From: Lysinibacillus antri
GTDB taxonomy: Bacteria; Bacillota; Bacilli; Bacillales_A; Planococcaceae
Direction: 5' to 3'
Length of the DNA: 64,000 nucleotides
Assembly (NCBI RefSeq): GCF_003977595.1
Contig: NZ_RYYR01000004.1
Coordinates: forward strand, 62,001 to 126,000
Shown: piece by piece, positions 1 through 9,154 of the stretch
Layout: each line of letters starts with the position of its first letter
Numbering within the stretch: position 1 is the stretch's first letter
Program-made: the position numbers and the translations under genes
Notes under the pieces: generated by a model
Told to the model about the DNA's origin: nothing
What the model saw: only the letters and a program-made list of their open reading frames with translations
The model's database searches: none

Positions 1-2
1 AG

Positions 3-1592
3 GGCGGAGATATTTATAAACTGACGGAACATCTAGGTTTAACGATCGATGTACGGTTAGCAAAATCTCGTAATCAATATTTATGTTTAAAACGCTTTGA
101 AGAATCAGAAAAAGTTGTAACCGATGAATGGATTGATGATGTGGCGATGTCCATTCCAGATGGGGTCTATGCACAAGGTTCCATGATTTCTGTAAGTCCA
201 TTTGGTGCAAGAAGTGATTACCCAACTGTTAGCGATGAAGATTGGCAAAAAGTAAATTACAATGCGATTATGCAATGTTCTGTTTGTGATATGCGAAATC
301 GTTGTGGTCAAACGTTGCATCGTGCGCATTACCGAAAATCTTCGGACTTAATTATTTGCTCACAAGACTTTTTAATGGAACATTTAGCAACAAAAGAGTC
401 GCGTGAACGAGAAGGGCAACTACCACTTTTACCAGAAGTGTCGATGATTGTTCTAGATGAAGGGCATTTATTAGAATATGCCGCACAAAAAGCGATGACG
501 GTAAAAGTGCAAAGTCATACAATTGTAAATTTATTAGAGCGTTTGATGGTAGATGGCGTACGAGAAAAAACATTATACGCAATGGAAAGATTACAAGACG
601 ACCATGAGCTATTTTTTGACCAATTACGTGATGACGTCGTGCCTTCTGAAGAGGATCGTAAAAAAATTAATAAATCCGCAAGACTATTATCCATTGGAAA
701 ACAATTAATAAAAGATGTGGATGTATTATTAGAGGAATTCGTTTTTGAATCTGAATTATATATGATTCCGGAATATGAATTGAATATGGCGGAAGAATTT
801 TTAGAGCAATATGTTGCGGCGATTCGGATCTTTACTGCGCAAGGTGATGCAGTGGATTGGCTAGAAGAAACGGATGGCGAAGAAACATTAGTCATTATGC
901 CAAGATTAATTACCGATGTATTAGAAGAGAAGTTATTCTCGAAAAAAACACCGATTATTTTTTCATCTGCTACGTTATCGGTGAAAAAAGACTTTTCTTA
1001 TATTGCGTACAGTTTAGGCATTAAAAAATATCAATCCTTTAGTGTGCCATCTCCATTTGATTATGATGAAGTAATGAAAGTATATTTACATGAATTACAA
1101 CAAGGAGAAAAGGTAGCAAAGGTAGAACAATTATTAAAGGACAACCAAAAAACATTAATTTTATTTAAATCGAAACAAGCGATGTTAACCTTTAAATCAA
1201 AATTGTCAATGATGACTCGTCTAACAGTTGCTTTCGAAGGAGATCGAGAACTATCAGCCATCGTTCGAGATTTCCAAGATGGTACGGTCAAAACGCTATG
1301 CTCGTATCATTTATGGGAAGGATTAGATTTGCCGGAAGAAGCATTAACAAGAGTGATTATCTTTGATTTACCTTTCCCACCACATGATCCATTATTTGAC
1401 GCGAAACGTGCATTTTCTGAAAATCCATTTGAAGAGGTAGAGTTACCATTTATGCAACTCCGCCTTCAACAAGGTATCGGAAGACTCATTCGTACTTCTA
1501 ATGACTATGGTGATATTCATATATTCTTAAATGAAGATGAAAAAGATATGAAAAAAGAGTTTGTTTCGATTTTACCGGTAGAACCTCAGTAA
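3..1592 (+). CDS. DinG/XPD-type ATP-dependent DNA helicase, 5'-truncated by the window edge
   Basis: The frame is open from base 3, so the start and the Walker A region lie before the window; about 529 residues are visible. A cysteine in YLCLKR followed by the CSVCDMRNRC group gives the four cysteines of the iron-sulfur cluster typical of XPD/DinG helicases. The Walker B box is VLDEGH, a DEGH variant of DEAH. The C-terminal helicase half has SSATL, the HLWEGLDLP segment and the arginine-finger region QQGIGRLIR. The family unwinds DNA 5'-3' in repair and R-loop removal. Whether an N-terminal exonuclease domain is fused, as in Bacillus DinG, cannot be seen. An intrinsic terminator follows directly. 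Confidence 0.9.
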   Translation, partial: GGDIYKLTEHLGLTIDVRLAKSRNQYLCLKRFEESEKVVTDEWIDDVAMSIPDGVYAQGSMISVSPFGARSDYPTVSDEDWQKVNYNAIMQCSVCDMRNRCGQTLHRAHYRKSSDLIICSQDFLMEHLATKESREREGQLPLLPEVSMIVLDEGHLLEYAAQKAMTVKVQSHTIVNLLERLMVDGVREKTLYAMERLQDDHELFFDQLRDDVVPSEEDRKKINKSARLLSIGKQLIKDVDVLLEEFVFESELYMIPEYELNMAEEFLEQYVAAIRIFTAQGDAVDWLEETDGEETLVIMPRLITDVLEEKLFSKKTPIIFSSATLSVKKDFSYIAYSLGIKKYQSFSVPSPFDYDEVMKVYLHELQQGEKVAKVEQLLKDNQKTLILFKSKQAMLTFKSKLSMMTRLTVAFEGDRELSAIVRDFQDGTVKTLCSYHLWEGLDLPEEALTRVIIFDLPFPPHDPLFDAKRAFSENPFEEVELPFMQLRLQQGIGRLIRTSNDYGDIHIFLNEDEKDMKKEFVSILPVEPQ

Positions 1593-1599
1593 ATAGATA

Positions 1600-1633
1600 A
1601 TGCGCCTACTTCATAATAGTAGACGCATTTTTT
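1600..1633 (+). terminator. Rho-independent terminator after the helicase gene
   Basis: An 11-bp stem (atgcgcctact / agtagacgcat, one C-A mismatch) with a 7-nt loop is followed by six T residues. Confidence 0.85.
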
Positions 1634-1685
1634 CTTAAGTCTACATTCAATTTTTCGAATATTTTGTGAGTTGGGAGGTTATGTT

Positions 1686-4600
1686 ATGCAAAATGTATTG
1701 TTGTCAAAACTTATTCCACCAGACCCCTCCATGTACTATATGCGCAGAAGCAAATTGTTAAAAAAGCTTTCAAAAAGTACAAGCGCAAAGTTAACCATTG
1801 TTCATAGTGGAGCTGGTTTTGGAAAGACTTCTGCACTTTCACAATTAATGGCCGATCAAAGGCTCCCTTACTCATGGTATCAAGTGACGGAAGAAGACGA
1901 TGATGTGTTACCTTTTTTAAGGCATTTATTTTATAGTATTCAGCGAGTTTATCCTCAATTTGGTGAATCGATTATCGGTTGGGACAGCTTTTCCATGTTC
2001 CCTAAAATCGACGAATTAAATAAACTATATCTGTATTTTGTCAATGAATTTTGCAAAGTGAAAGAACCGATGTATGTCATTATTGATGATTTTCATTTAG
2101 TTCATCATGTTTTTCAAATCAATTATATTTTGAATAAAATTATGGAGTTTTTGCCATCCCATATTCATTTTATCGTTGCCACTCGCAGTTATCCGAATTG
2201 GAATTGCTTATTAAATCTTAAAATGAATGGAAGCTTAGTAGAATGTAAAGAAGAGGAATTTACTTTTTCTAATGAGGAAATCCAAATTTTATTTGAGGAT
2301 TATTTTGGTCGTCAACTTTCGGAAGAGGAAACAGACAAAATTCATCAAGTGACAGAAGGCTGGGCCATTGCGATTCTTTTACTCGCCATGCAATCCAATG
2401 ATTCTACTTTATCAATTGATGAGATTACAAGTTTATCGCTACAAGACTTTTTTTCCTATTTATCAGAAGAAGTGTTTGAAAATTTAAGTGAAATCCAACA
2501 AGAGACGCTATTGAAATGTAGTATTTTTCAAACCTTTTCTAATGAGGTAGTAAAGGAATTTTACGATGAAGATTTTACACATCATTTAAACGAACTTGTT
2601 CAGAACAAAGTATTTATTCAACCTTTAATAGGTTTTCAACAATTTCGCTTTCACGCTTTATTTCATCAATTTTTAGAAATGAAATTACGAGAAAGAAGTA
2701 AAGAGTACTATGAACTTCATCGAAAAGCCGCGCAATATTTCGCAATGAAAAATGAACCAATCAATGCGTTGTATCATGCGTTTAAATCATTAGATGAAAC
2801 GATGATTTGTGAGTTGTTCGTTCAATTTGCTAGTTACTTTATAGAAGCGGGACAATACGATTACTTTTTAGAGAGACTAAAAGAATTATCAGAGCAGACG
2901 AAAGAACGTTATTATCCTTTATATTTTTATGAAGGAGAGTGTCAAAGATTCAGAGCGCAATATGAAAAGGCAAAAAAGGCATATGAAAAATGTTTAGCAC
3001 TTGCGACGAATGAGCAGGATTTATTTTTTGTATTAAAAGCAAATACAGGGATTGCTCATATTTATTTAGATACCATCCAGCCTGGACTGGCGGAATCCTA
3101 TTTATATGAAGCATTAAAACTATCGGACTCTGTACAATTAAAACAGGACGATTTATATTTGCTTCAACATCAATATGCTGAAAATCTAGTAAATCTTGGA
3201 CGAGCAAAAGAGGCGGAAAACTTAGTCCAAACAAAAAAACTTCCCCCGTCTATATTGAGTCAAGGAAACTTAGATGTACGCATCATGTTACGACAGGGGA
3301 AGTTATTTGAAGCGAAACGATTAATCAATTCAAAGCAAGGAAAAGAACAATTAACGACGGATGCTCATCGCGAATCCGATGTTCTACACGCACTTATTTT
3401 AACGATGATGGGTGACAATGAAGAAGCGTTGAACTGTTCGACGATGAGTATAAAAAATAGTGAAATGGATCATGCGCAATATGTAGAGGCGGTTGCTTAT
3501 CTTAGAAAAGGGCATGCACTGATGTTGTTAGATCCTTTCAATTTACATGAAGCGGAAAAGTGTTATGTAAAAACAAATGCATTAATGGATGAGATTCATA
3601 TTACGAGGGCAAAGGCAGAATCCTATATGGGTTTAGCAATGGTAAAGTCCAAACAAGGAATGAATCATGAAGCGCTCTCTTATACAAAATTAGGACTATA
3701 TGAAACTGAACGTGTACAAGATCATTGGGTATCTGCCTTATTGTTGACAGCTTTGACAACTATATATATTGAAAATAACAACCTAGAGAAAGCAAAACAA
3801 AGTGCACTAAAAGCACAAAAACTTTTTCTCTTAAGTCCAGATGTCTATGGAGAAATGGTAACGAATTTTTGGCTCGCTTACATTGCATTTCGTCAAACTA
3901 CGCAGGATGACTTCGTGAATCAATTCCAAAAATTTCTCATGGCGTGCAGTGAGTACAATTACTATTTTTTTCTCACAAAACGAACGTTATTTGGACCAGA
4001 AAATTCTTTAATGGTGCTGCAAATGCTCAATTATTATATGGAGTATTGTGAAGCGGATGCGCACTATATTAGTCAATTATTACAGTATAAAAAAGGGGAT
4101 CCGATTCCTAAACATTACTTTACATTGCACCTGTTTGGGCCATTTACGATGTTCCGGAATGGTGTAGAAGTAATTGATAAGGAATGGAAACGGGAAAAAG
4201 CGAAGGAATTGTTTTTATATTTGTATATGAATCGTCACCGTTTTGTTGCCAAAGAAGAAATCATGCATGTACTTTGGCCAAATGGGGATGAACAGGCAAT
4301 GAACAGAGATTTTAAAGTGGTCTATAATGCTTGTTTGAAAGTGTTAGAACCACAACGACAAGCTCGAGATGAAAGTGCCTATATTGTCCGAAAGCAATCG
4401 ATGTATCAATTACATCAAAAGCTTGCGTTTACGAGTGACCAGGAGTATTTTGAGCGCTTTGCCAATATAGGATTAGAACAACGAGATTTGCATCTAGGAC
4501 AAGATTGGTTAGTAAGAGCAGTTGCTTACTATAAAGGAGATTTACTCGAGGATTTACAGTCGTTTGAATGGCTGCAAAGTAAACGTGAAGATTTGCATCA

Positions 4601-4868
4601 TTTGTTTATATTAGTGGTGGAGCGAATTGCGCAAAATTTTATGAGATTGAAAGATTTTCAAAAGGTAATTCAGTGGGCGGAAAAATTAGTTCGCCTGGAT
4701 AATACGTGGGAGGAAGGCTATCGCTTACTCATGCTTGCTTACTATCATCTAGAAAACAGACCGCAAGCAATTAAATGGTATGAAAAATGCGTGGAAGTGT
4801 TAGAGGAAGAGTTAAATATTGAGCCAATGGAAACGACGGTGCAGGTGTTTGAGATGATTGTAAGGTGA
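1686..4868 (+). CDS. MalT/SARP-like large transcriptional activator (STAND NTPase, TPR-like region, BTAD)
   Basis: This 1060-aa protein has a P-loop GAGFGKTS at residues 42-49, Walker B YVIIDD near 130-135, a long helical TPR-like middle (about 350-800), and a C-terminal winged-helix plus bacterial transcriptional activator domain beginning near LHLFGPFTMF. The order resembles STAND-family regulators such as MalT, but the DNA-binding module is SARP/BTAD-like and not LuxR-like. The ATG at 1686 is preferred over an in-frame TTG at 1671 because GGGAGG lies 7 nt before it. It sits alone between terminator-like sequences, directly upstream of and codirectional with the Liv-type catabolic operon, so it is the obvious candidate activator of that operon (inference). 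The effector is unknown. Confidence 0.85.
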   Translation: MQNVLLSKLIPPDPSMYYMRRSKLLKKLSKSTSAKLTIVHSGAGFGKTSALSQLMADQRLPYSWYQVTEEDDDVLPFLRHLFYSIQRVYPQFGESIIGWDSFSMFPKIDELNKLYLYFVNEFCKVKEPMYVIIDDFHLVHHVFQINYILNKIMEFLPSHIHFIVATRSYPNWNCLLNLKMNGSLVECKEEEFTFSNEEIQILFEDYFGRQLSEEETDKIHQVTEGWAIAILLLAMQSNDSTLSIDEITSLSLQDFFSYLSEEVFENLSEIQQETLLKCSIFQTFSNEVVKEFYDEDFTHHLNELVQNKVFIQPLIGFQQFRFHALFHQFLEMKLRERSKEYYELHRKAAQYFAMKNEPINALYHAFKSLDETMICELFVQFASYFIEAGQYDYFLERLKELSEQTKERYYPLYFYEGECQRFRAQYEKAKKAYEKCLALATNEQDLFFVLKANTGIAHIYLDTIQPGLAESYLYEALKLSDSVQLKQDDLYLLQHQYAENLVNLGRAKEAENLVQTKKLPPSILSQGNLDVRIMLRQGKLFEAKRLINSKQGKEQLTTDAHRESDVLHALILTMMGDNEEALNCSTMSIKNSEMDHAQYVEAVAYLRKGHALMLLDPFNLHEAEKCYVKTNALMDEIHITRAKAESYMGLAMVKSKQGMNHEALSYTKLGLYETERVQDHWVSALLLTALTTIYIENNNLEKAKQSALKAQKLFLLSPDVYGEMVTNFWLAYIAFRQTTQDDFVNQFQKFLMACSEYNYYFFLTKRTLFGPENSLMVLQMLNYYMEYCEADAHYISQLLQYKKGDPIPKHYFTLHLFGPFTMFRNGVEVIDKEWKREKAKELFLYLYMNRHRFVAKEEIMHVLWPNGDEQAMNRDFKVVYNACLKVLEPQRQARDESAYIVRKQSMYQLHQKLAFTSDQEYFERFANIGLEQRDLHLGQDWLVRAVAYYKGDLLEDLQSFEWLQSKREDLHHLFILVVERIAQNFMRLKDFQKVIQWAEKLVRLDNTWEEGYRLLMLAYYHLENRPQAIKWYEKCVEVLEEELNIEPMETTVQVFEMIVR

Positions 4869-5011
4869 TGAATTATGTACGAGTTTTAAGCTAATGAAGA
4901 TCAAAATTATTGCGGAGATTGGCTGAAGAGGTGTTCATAAGGGTGATGAAGACCGAATCTGCTAGAAAAGTTGGTTAAAGAGGTCTTCATAAAATTTGTT
5001 TTTTTACGCCT

Positions 5012-5377
5012 GTCGCAAGCTTTCGGCGCAGGGAAAAGGAGAGATCTCATCCCTAAGAGATATCTCCGGTGTGTGCTCCTGCGCTTGCAAGCAATGCTCG
5101 TCGCGAAAAAGGAAGTGTCTCAAGAATGCGAGACACTTCCAAAGAAAATGTGCTCCTGCGCTGCAAGCATGCTCGTCGCAGAAAAAATAGGTATCTCAAC
5201 CCATCGAGATACCATGCCTGTGTGCTCCTGCGCTTGATAAATCAATGCTCGTCGCAAATAAAAGGAAGTGTCTCAAGAATGCGAGACACTTCCAAAGAAA
5301 ATGTGCTCCTGCGCTTGCAAGCAATGCTCGTCGCAAAAAAAGGATGTGTCTATCATATGAGACACATCCTTTTTTTG
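5012..5377. repeat. Array alternating GC-rich 35-nt units and unrelated hairpins
   Basis: Four copies of a unit starting tgtgctcctgcgct and ending atgctcgtcgc lie at about 5072-5104, 5150-5180, 5221-5256 and 5303-5335. Between them are perfect or near-perfect hairpins: 5038-5067, 5111-5140 (11-bp stem, loop aagaatgc), 5190-5213, 5264-5293 (identical to the 5111 hairpin) and a final one at 5341-5370. The hairpin arms differ between blocks but each stays self-complementary. Confidence 0.8.
5334..5377 (+). terminator. Intrinsic terminator ending the repeat array
   Basis: An 11-bp perfect stem (aggatgtgtct / agacacatcct) is flanked by seven A residues on the left and seven T residues on the right, so it could work in both directions. 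It would stop transcription from the regulator gene and insulate the transporter operon. Confidence 0.8.
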
Positions 5378-5422
5378 TAACTACTTTGTAACCTAAGTAA
5401 GTTATCTTGTATTTAAAGCATT

Positions 5423-5436
5423 TGTAAGCGCTTAAA
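5423..5436 (+). promoter_or_regulatory. Candidate CcpA-binding cre site upstream of the Liv-type operon
   Basis: TGTAAGCGCTTAAA fits the cre consensus TGWAARCGYTWWCW closely, with only the penultimate C replaced. It lies about 22 bp before the start of the binding-protein gene. Carbon catabolite control of a catabolic operon would be expected. No clear -35/-10 pair was assigned. Confidence 0.55.
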
Positions 5437-5457
5437 TTTGGGTAAGGGGGTAATCGA

Positions 5458-6711
5458 ATGAAGAGGTTTTGGTCATTATTTTTCATCATGGGATTAGTAC
5501 TCTTAATTATGGCAGCTTGTAGTAATGATGATTCGGGGACGAAAGATGCTGGTGAGGAGACGGTGACAACTGGTGGGGAGGCAACAGAGGAACCGACAGA
5601 ATCAGGCGGTACGGTGAAAGTGGGAGTTCTTGCATCGTTAACGGGTGCGCTGGAGTCTTATGGGAAGCAAACGCAAAAGGGCTTTGAACTTGGGTTAGAG
5701 TATGCAACAGATGGCACGATGGAAGTTGCCGGTAAGAAGATTGAAGTAATTTGGGAAGATACGGAAACAAAGCCAGAAGTAGCGGTTCAGAAAGCTACGA
5801 AACTATTAGAAGATGACGCTGTTGATTTCCTAGTTGGATCATCAAGTTCTGGTGATACGCTCGCCGTATTACCGCTTGCGGAAGAGTACGAGAAAATTAT
5901 GATTGTTGAACCAGCCGTAGCAGATAGTATTACTGGTTCGGAATTTAACCCATATATTTTCCGTACAGCACGTAACTCTTCACAGGATGCATATGCAGCA
6001 GCTGCAGCCATTGCAGGGGATGGTGTGAAGATTGCAACTTTTGCACCGGACTATTCTTTTGGTTGGGATGGCGTTGCGGCATTTAAAACTGCGGCACAAG
6101 AGCTAGGGGCTGAAATTGTTGTAGAAGAGTATGCAGATCCAGCAGCTACGGACTTCACATCGAATTTACAAAAAATCATTGAAGCAAAACCAGATTATTT
6201 ATTTGTTGTGTGGGCTGGAGCAAACTCACCGTGGAATCAAATTGCTGATATGAAACTTCAAGATAAAGGGATCAAAATTTCAACGGGTGCTCCGGATATC
6301 GTAGCACTACAAATGATGGGACCTCTAGTTGGAATGGAAGGGTTCTCGGTTTATTATCACACACTACCAAACAATCCAGTGAATGATTGGTTAGTAGAAG
6401 AACATAAAAAACGTTTCAACGGGGAAGTGCCAGATTTATTCACGCCAGGTGGATTCTCTGCGGCCGTTGCGATTGTAGAGGCTTTAGAAAAATCAGGTGG
6501 AGATGCAGATGGGAATACATTAATTCCGCTGATGGAAGGTATGTCCTTTGAAACACCAAAAGGCACGATGACTTTCCGTGAAGAAGACCACCAAGCATTA
6601 CAAACAATGTATTCAATTCGCTTAGAAACAGTAGAAGGCGTGGATTATCCAGTTCCTGTGTTAATTCGCGAACTAACACCAGATGAAACAGAACCACCAA
6701 TTATGAATTAA
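5458..6711 (+). CDS. LivK/HAAT-family substrate-binding lipoprotein
   Basis: The 417-aa precursor has a lipoprotein signal peptide with the modified cysteine at residue 21 (IMAAC), an acidic Thr/Glu/Gly-rich linker, then a two-lobe periplasmic-binding-protein-like receptor domain starting at VKVGVLASLTG. This is the HAAT (branched-chain amino acid type) family, whose members also bind amides, aromatic acids and other carboxylates. It is the first gene of the nine-gene operon. Because acyl-CoA enzymes follow, the ligand is more likely an organic acid than an amino acid (inference). The start has AAGGGGG 6-7 nt upstream. Confidence 0.9.
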   Translation: MKRFWSLFFIMGLVLLIMAACSNDDSGTKDAGEETVTTGGEATEEPTESGGTVKVGVLASLTGALESYGKQTQKGFELGLEYATDGTMEVAGKKIEVIWEDTETKPEVAVQKATKLLEDDAVDFLVGSSSSGDTLAVLPLAEEYEKIMIVEPAVADSITGSEFNPYIFRTARNSSQDAYAAAAAIAGDGVKIATFAPDYSFGWDGVAAFKTAAQELGAEIVVEEYADPAATDFTSNLQKIIEAKPDYLFVVWAGANSPWNQIADMKLQDKGIKISTGAPDIVALQMMGPLVGMEGFSVYYHTLPNNPVNDWLVEEHKKRFNGEVPDLFTPGGFSAAVAIVEALEKSGGDADGNTLIPLMEGMSFETPKGTMTFREEDHQALQTMYSIRLETVEGVDYPVPVLIRELTPDETEPPIMN

Positions 6712-6714
6712 AAA

Positions 6715-6779
6715 TTTTAGAGAGCAGATCAAGTTACTTGGTCTGTTTCTCTTAAAATCTTTTATGATAAAAGATTTTA
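6715..6779 (+). promoter_or_regulatory. Two intra-operon stem-loops between binding-protein and ATPase genes
   Basis: The first stem-loop (6715-6757) pairs ttttagagagcagatcaag with cttggtctgtttctcttaaaa with small bulges. The second (6753-6779) is a perfect 11-bp stem, taaaatctttt / aaaagatttta, loop atgat. Neither has a T tract, so they look like mRNA-stabilising or partial-attenuation structures that keep the binding protein above the membrane components. Confidence 0.6.
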
Positions 6780-6811
6780 AGAGGGACAGAATGGCAAAAG
6801 GAGGTAATCAT

Positions 6812-7588
6812 TTGGAGCCGATCATACGTACTGAAAATTTATCTATTCAATTTGGAGGCCATAAAGCAGTAGACCGTGTGAACTTTGTAATGCCAGAGAA
6901 GCATTTCAAGTCGATCATTGGTCCGAATGGTGCAGGAAAAACAACTTTCTTCAATTTAATTAGCGGCGAGTTAAAACCAACTGAAGGAGATGTCTTCTTT
7001 AAAGGAGAATCCCTTGCAAAATATTCTTCTATTGAAAGAACTCGAAAAGGACTAGGTAGGTCTTTTCAAATCACTAATGTATTTCCGAATTTAACGGTAC
7101 TAGAAAATGTTCGTCTTGCAGTGCAATCAAAGGAAAAGATCCGTTTCCATTTCCTTAGACATTTTTCTCATTATAAAAATATTACAGAAAAAGCCGTAGA
7201 CATTTTAGACCAAGTATTACTTTCCAATAAAATTCATGCCATTGCGAGTCAGTTATCCCATGGCGAAAAAAGGAAACTTGAGATTGCGATGTTGCTAGCT
7301 TTAGATACTGAAGTTTTATTACTCGACGAACCAACTGCAGGCATGTCTTTAGAAGAAGTACCAGCCATTTTAGAAGTCATACGTTCCATTAAAGATCAAG
7401 GAAATAAAACGATCTTACTCATTGAACACAAAATGGATATGATCTTAGACTTATCAGATTCCATCATGGTGTTATTCAATGGGAAGTTACTTGCAGATGG
7501 AACGCCTTCAGAAATTATGGATAATGCTACTGTTCAAAACGCTTATTTAGGAGGACTTTATGATGGAGAACTTGTTGAAACTTCATAA
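6812..7588 (+). CDS. livG: LivG-type ABC transporter ATPase
   Basis: This 258-aa ATPase has Walker A GPNGAGKTT at residues 37-45, signature LSHGEKRKLEIAM, Walker B VLLLDEPTAGMS and the switch histidine in LLIEHKMD. The length is normal for LivG. I chose the TTG at 6812 because AAGGAGGT lies 7 nt before it and the homology begins there; an in-frame ATG at 6764 falls inside the upstream hairpin and would add 16 unrelated residues. It overlaps the next gene by 29 nt, which suggests translational coupling. The symbol reflects the subfamily, not a proven substrate. Confidence 0.9.
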   Translation: MEPIIRTENLSIQFGGHKAVDRVNFVMPEKHFKSIIGPNGAGKTTFFNLISGELKPTEGDVFFKGESLAKYSSIERTRKGLGRSFQITNVFPNLTVLENVRLAVQSKEKIRFHFLRHFSHYKNITEKAVDILDQVLLSNKIHAIASQLSHGEKRKLEIAMLLALDTEVLLLDEPTAGMSLEEVPAILEVIRSIKDQGNKTILLIEHKMDMILDLSDSIMVLFNGKLLADGTPSEIMDNATVQNAYLGGLYDGELVETS

Positions 7589-8270
7589 CATTCATACCCA
7601 TATCGGTCAATTCCACATTTTACAGGGGATTGAATTCGAAGCAAAAGAAGGCGAGGTTTCCGTACTTCTAGGTCGAAATGGTGCTGGAAAAACAACTACG
7701 TTAAAAACGATTATGGGTTTAACGCCAGCTTCCAATGGTTCTGTGACGTATTTAGAGAGGGAGATTACAAAAAAGCCGACCTACGACATTGCAAATTTAG
7801 GGATTGGTTACGTTCCAGAAGATCAAGGAATATTTGGTCAATTAACGGTGGAAGAAAATTTAAAGGTTGCCATTAGAAAAGAAACACCAGAAGTGATGGA
7901 AAAGCAGGAGTATGTGTTAACTCTTTTTCCAGATTTAAAAAAGTTTTGGAAAAAAGCAGGCGGAAATTTATCGGGTGGGCAAAAACAGATGCTTGCGATG
8001 GCAAGAGCATTTGTGAATGATTGTAAACTGATTTTGATTGATGAGCCGTCTAAAGGGTTGGCACCGATTGTGATTGAGAAAGTAATGGAAGCGATTTTAG
8101 AAATGAAAAAACAAACAACCATTGTCCTCGTAGAACAAAACTTCATGATGGCGAGTCGAATTGGGGATACGTACACCCTTATTGATGATGGGCGAACGGT
8201 TCATGCTGGTGCAATGAGCGATTTAATTCAAAATGATGAATTGAAACAAAAATATTTAGGAATTGGCTAA
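7560..8270 (+). CDS. livF: LivF-type ABC transporter ATPase
   Basis: This 236-aa ATPase has Walker A GRNGAGKTT (38-46), signature LSGGQKQMLAMARA and Walker B LILIDEPSKGL. It is the second nucleotide-binding subunit of the HAAT importer. The start overlaps the end of livG and has AGGAGG 5 nt upstream; a second ATG directly follows and could be used instead. Confidence 0.9.
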   Translation: MMENLLKLHNIHTHIGQFHILQGIEFEAKEGEVSVLLGRNGAGKTTTLKTIMGLTPASNGSVTYLEREITKKPTYDIANLGIGYVPEDQGIFGQLTVEENLKVAIRKETPEVMEKQEYVLTLFPDLKKFWKKAGGNLSGGQKQMLAMARAFVNDCKLILIDEPSKGLAPIVIEKVMEAILEMKKQTTIVLVEQNFMMASRIGDTYTLIDDGRTVHAGAMSDLIQNDELKQKYLGIG

Positions 8271-8281
8271 GGAGGGAGTGT

Positions 8282-9154
8282 ATGGATCTAATCATTAGTC
8301 TCGTCATCAATGGGTTAGCAACAGGGATGTTAATTTTTTTGCTCGCAGCGGGGTTAACGTTAATTTTTGGTCTAATGGATGTACTTAATTTTGCCCATGG
8401 TGGTCTATTTGTTTGGGGGGCTTATACAGGCGTCTTCACCTATGCATTTACGGAAAGTTTTCTAATCGGTATAGTAGTGGCACTTCTAACTGGCGTCATT
8501 TTAGGCTTTATTATGGAAAAGTTAATTATTACGCCTGTGTATGGTAATCATGTGCAACAAATATTAATTACATTAGGGTTTATGCTCGTGTTGCAAGAAA
8601 TGATTAAAGTAGCATTTGGTCCGAATGCTATCCCTGTAACGGTACCTAGTTTACTAGCCGGTAGTTGGGAAGTAGGGGAAGTCATCATTATCAAATATCG
8701 AATCTTTATCATCGTTGTTGGATTTATTATTTTCGGTATTTTCCATTATATATTAACGCGTACGAAAATTGGCTTAATTGTTCGTGCTGGTGTAATGAAT
8801 AAAGAAATGGTGCAAGCGTTAGGCATTAATATAAAAAGGGTATTCTTATTTGTTTTTATGACAGGTGCCGCACTTGCTTCTTTAGGTGGAATGCTAATGG
8901 CTCCTTACTCGGGATCGATTTATGCAGAAATGGGGATGGAATTTGCTATCTTAGGATTCATCGTTGTTGTCATTGGAGGGATGGGGAGCTTCTCCGGATC
9001 ATTACTAGCGGCCATTTTAGTAGGTTTAGCTGGTAGTTTTATGGCTTACTATGTTCCATATTTATCACTTGCTGTCAATATGATCTTAATGGCAATCGTC
9101 TTAATTTTCCGTCCACAAGGGTTATTTTCAATGATTAGGAGGGAAAGTACATGA
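8282..9154 (+). CDS. livH: LivH-type ABC transporter permease
   Basis: This 290-aa hydrophobic protein of about eight membrane helices has the typical LivH opening with GLTLIFGLMDVLNFAHGG and a conserved cytoplasmic loop containing LGINIKRVF. It forms the transmembrane channel with LivM. It follows livF by 11 nt, with AGGAGGG before the ATG, and overlaps livM by 4 nt. Confidence 0.9.
   Translation: MDLIISLVINGLATGMLIFLLAAGLTLIFGLMDVLNFAHGGLFVWGAYTGVFTYAFTESFLIGIVVALLTGVILGFIMEKLIITPVYGNHVQQILITLGFMLVLQEMIKVAFGPNAIPVTVPSLLAGSWEVGEVIIIKYRIFIIVVGFIIFGIFHYILTRTKIGLIVRAGVMNKEMVQALGINIKRVFLFVFMTGAALASLGGMLMAPYSGSIYAEMGMEFAILGFIVVVIGGMGSFSGSLLAAILVGLAGSFMAYYVPYLSLAVNMILMAIVLIFRPQGLFSMIRREST

Larger units (their letters stand above)
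4869..5457. other. Intergenic region rich in repeats between regulator and transporter operon
   Basis: This 589-bp gap has no credible gene; the short frames that cross it are made of repeats. It opens with two imperfect 24-nt direct repeats (about 4917-4940 and 4970-4991, shared core aagaggtgttcataa / aagaggtcttcataa), continues with the hairpin and GC-rich repeat array, and ends with the promoter region of the transporter operon including a cre-like site. Confidence 0.8.

Noticed and set aside
5012-5340. Possible CRISPR array
   Set aside because: Only four units with uneven spacing; the spacers are palindromes, two of them identical, and no cas gene is near.
4971-5489. Overlapping short reading frames in both directions with Cys- and Ala-rich products
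   Set aside because: They are created by the GC-rich repeat units and hairpins, have no ribosome sites and share repeated peptide blocks in several frames.
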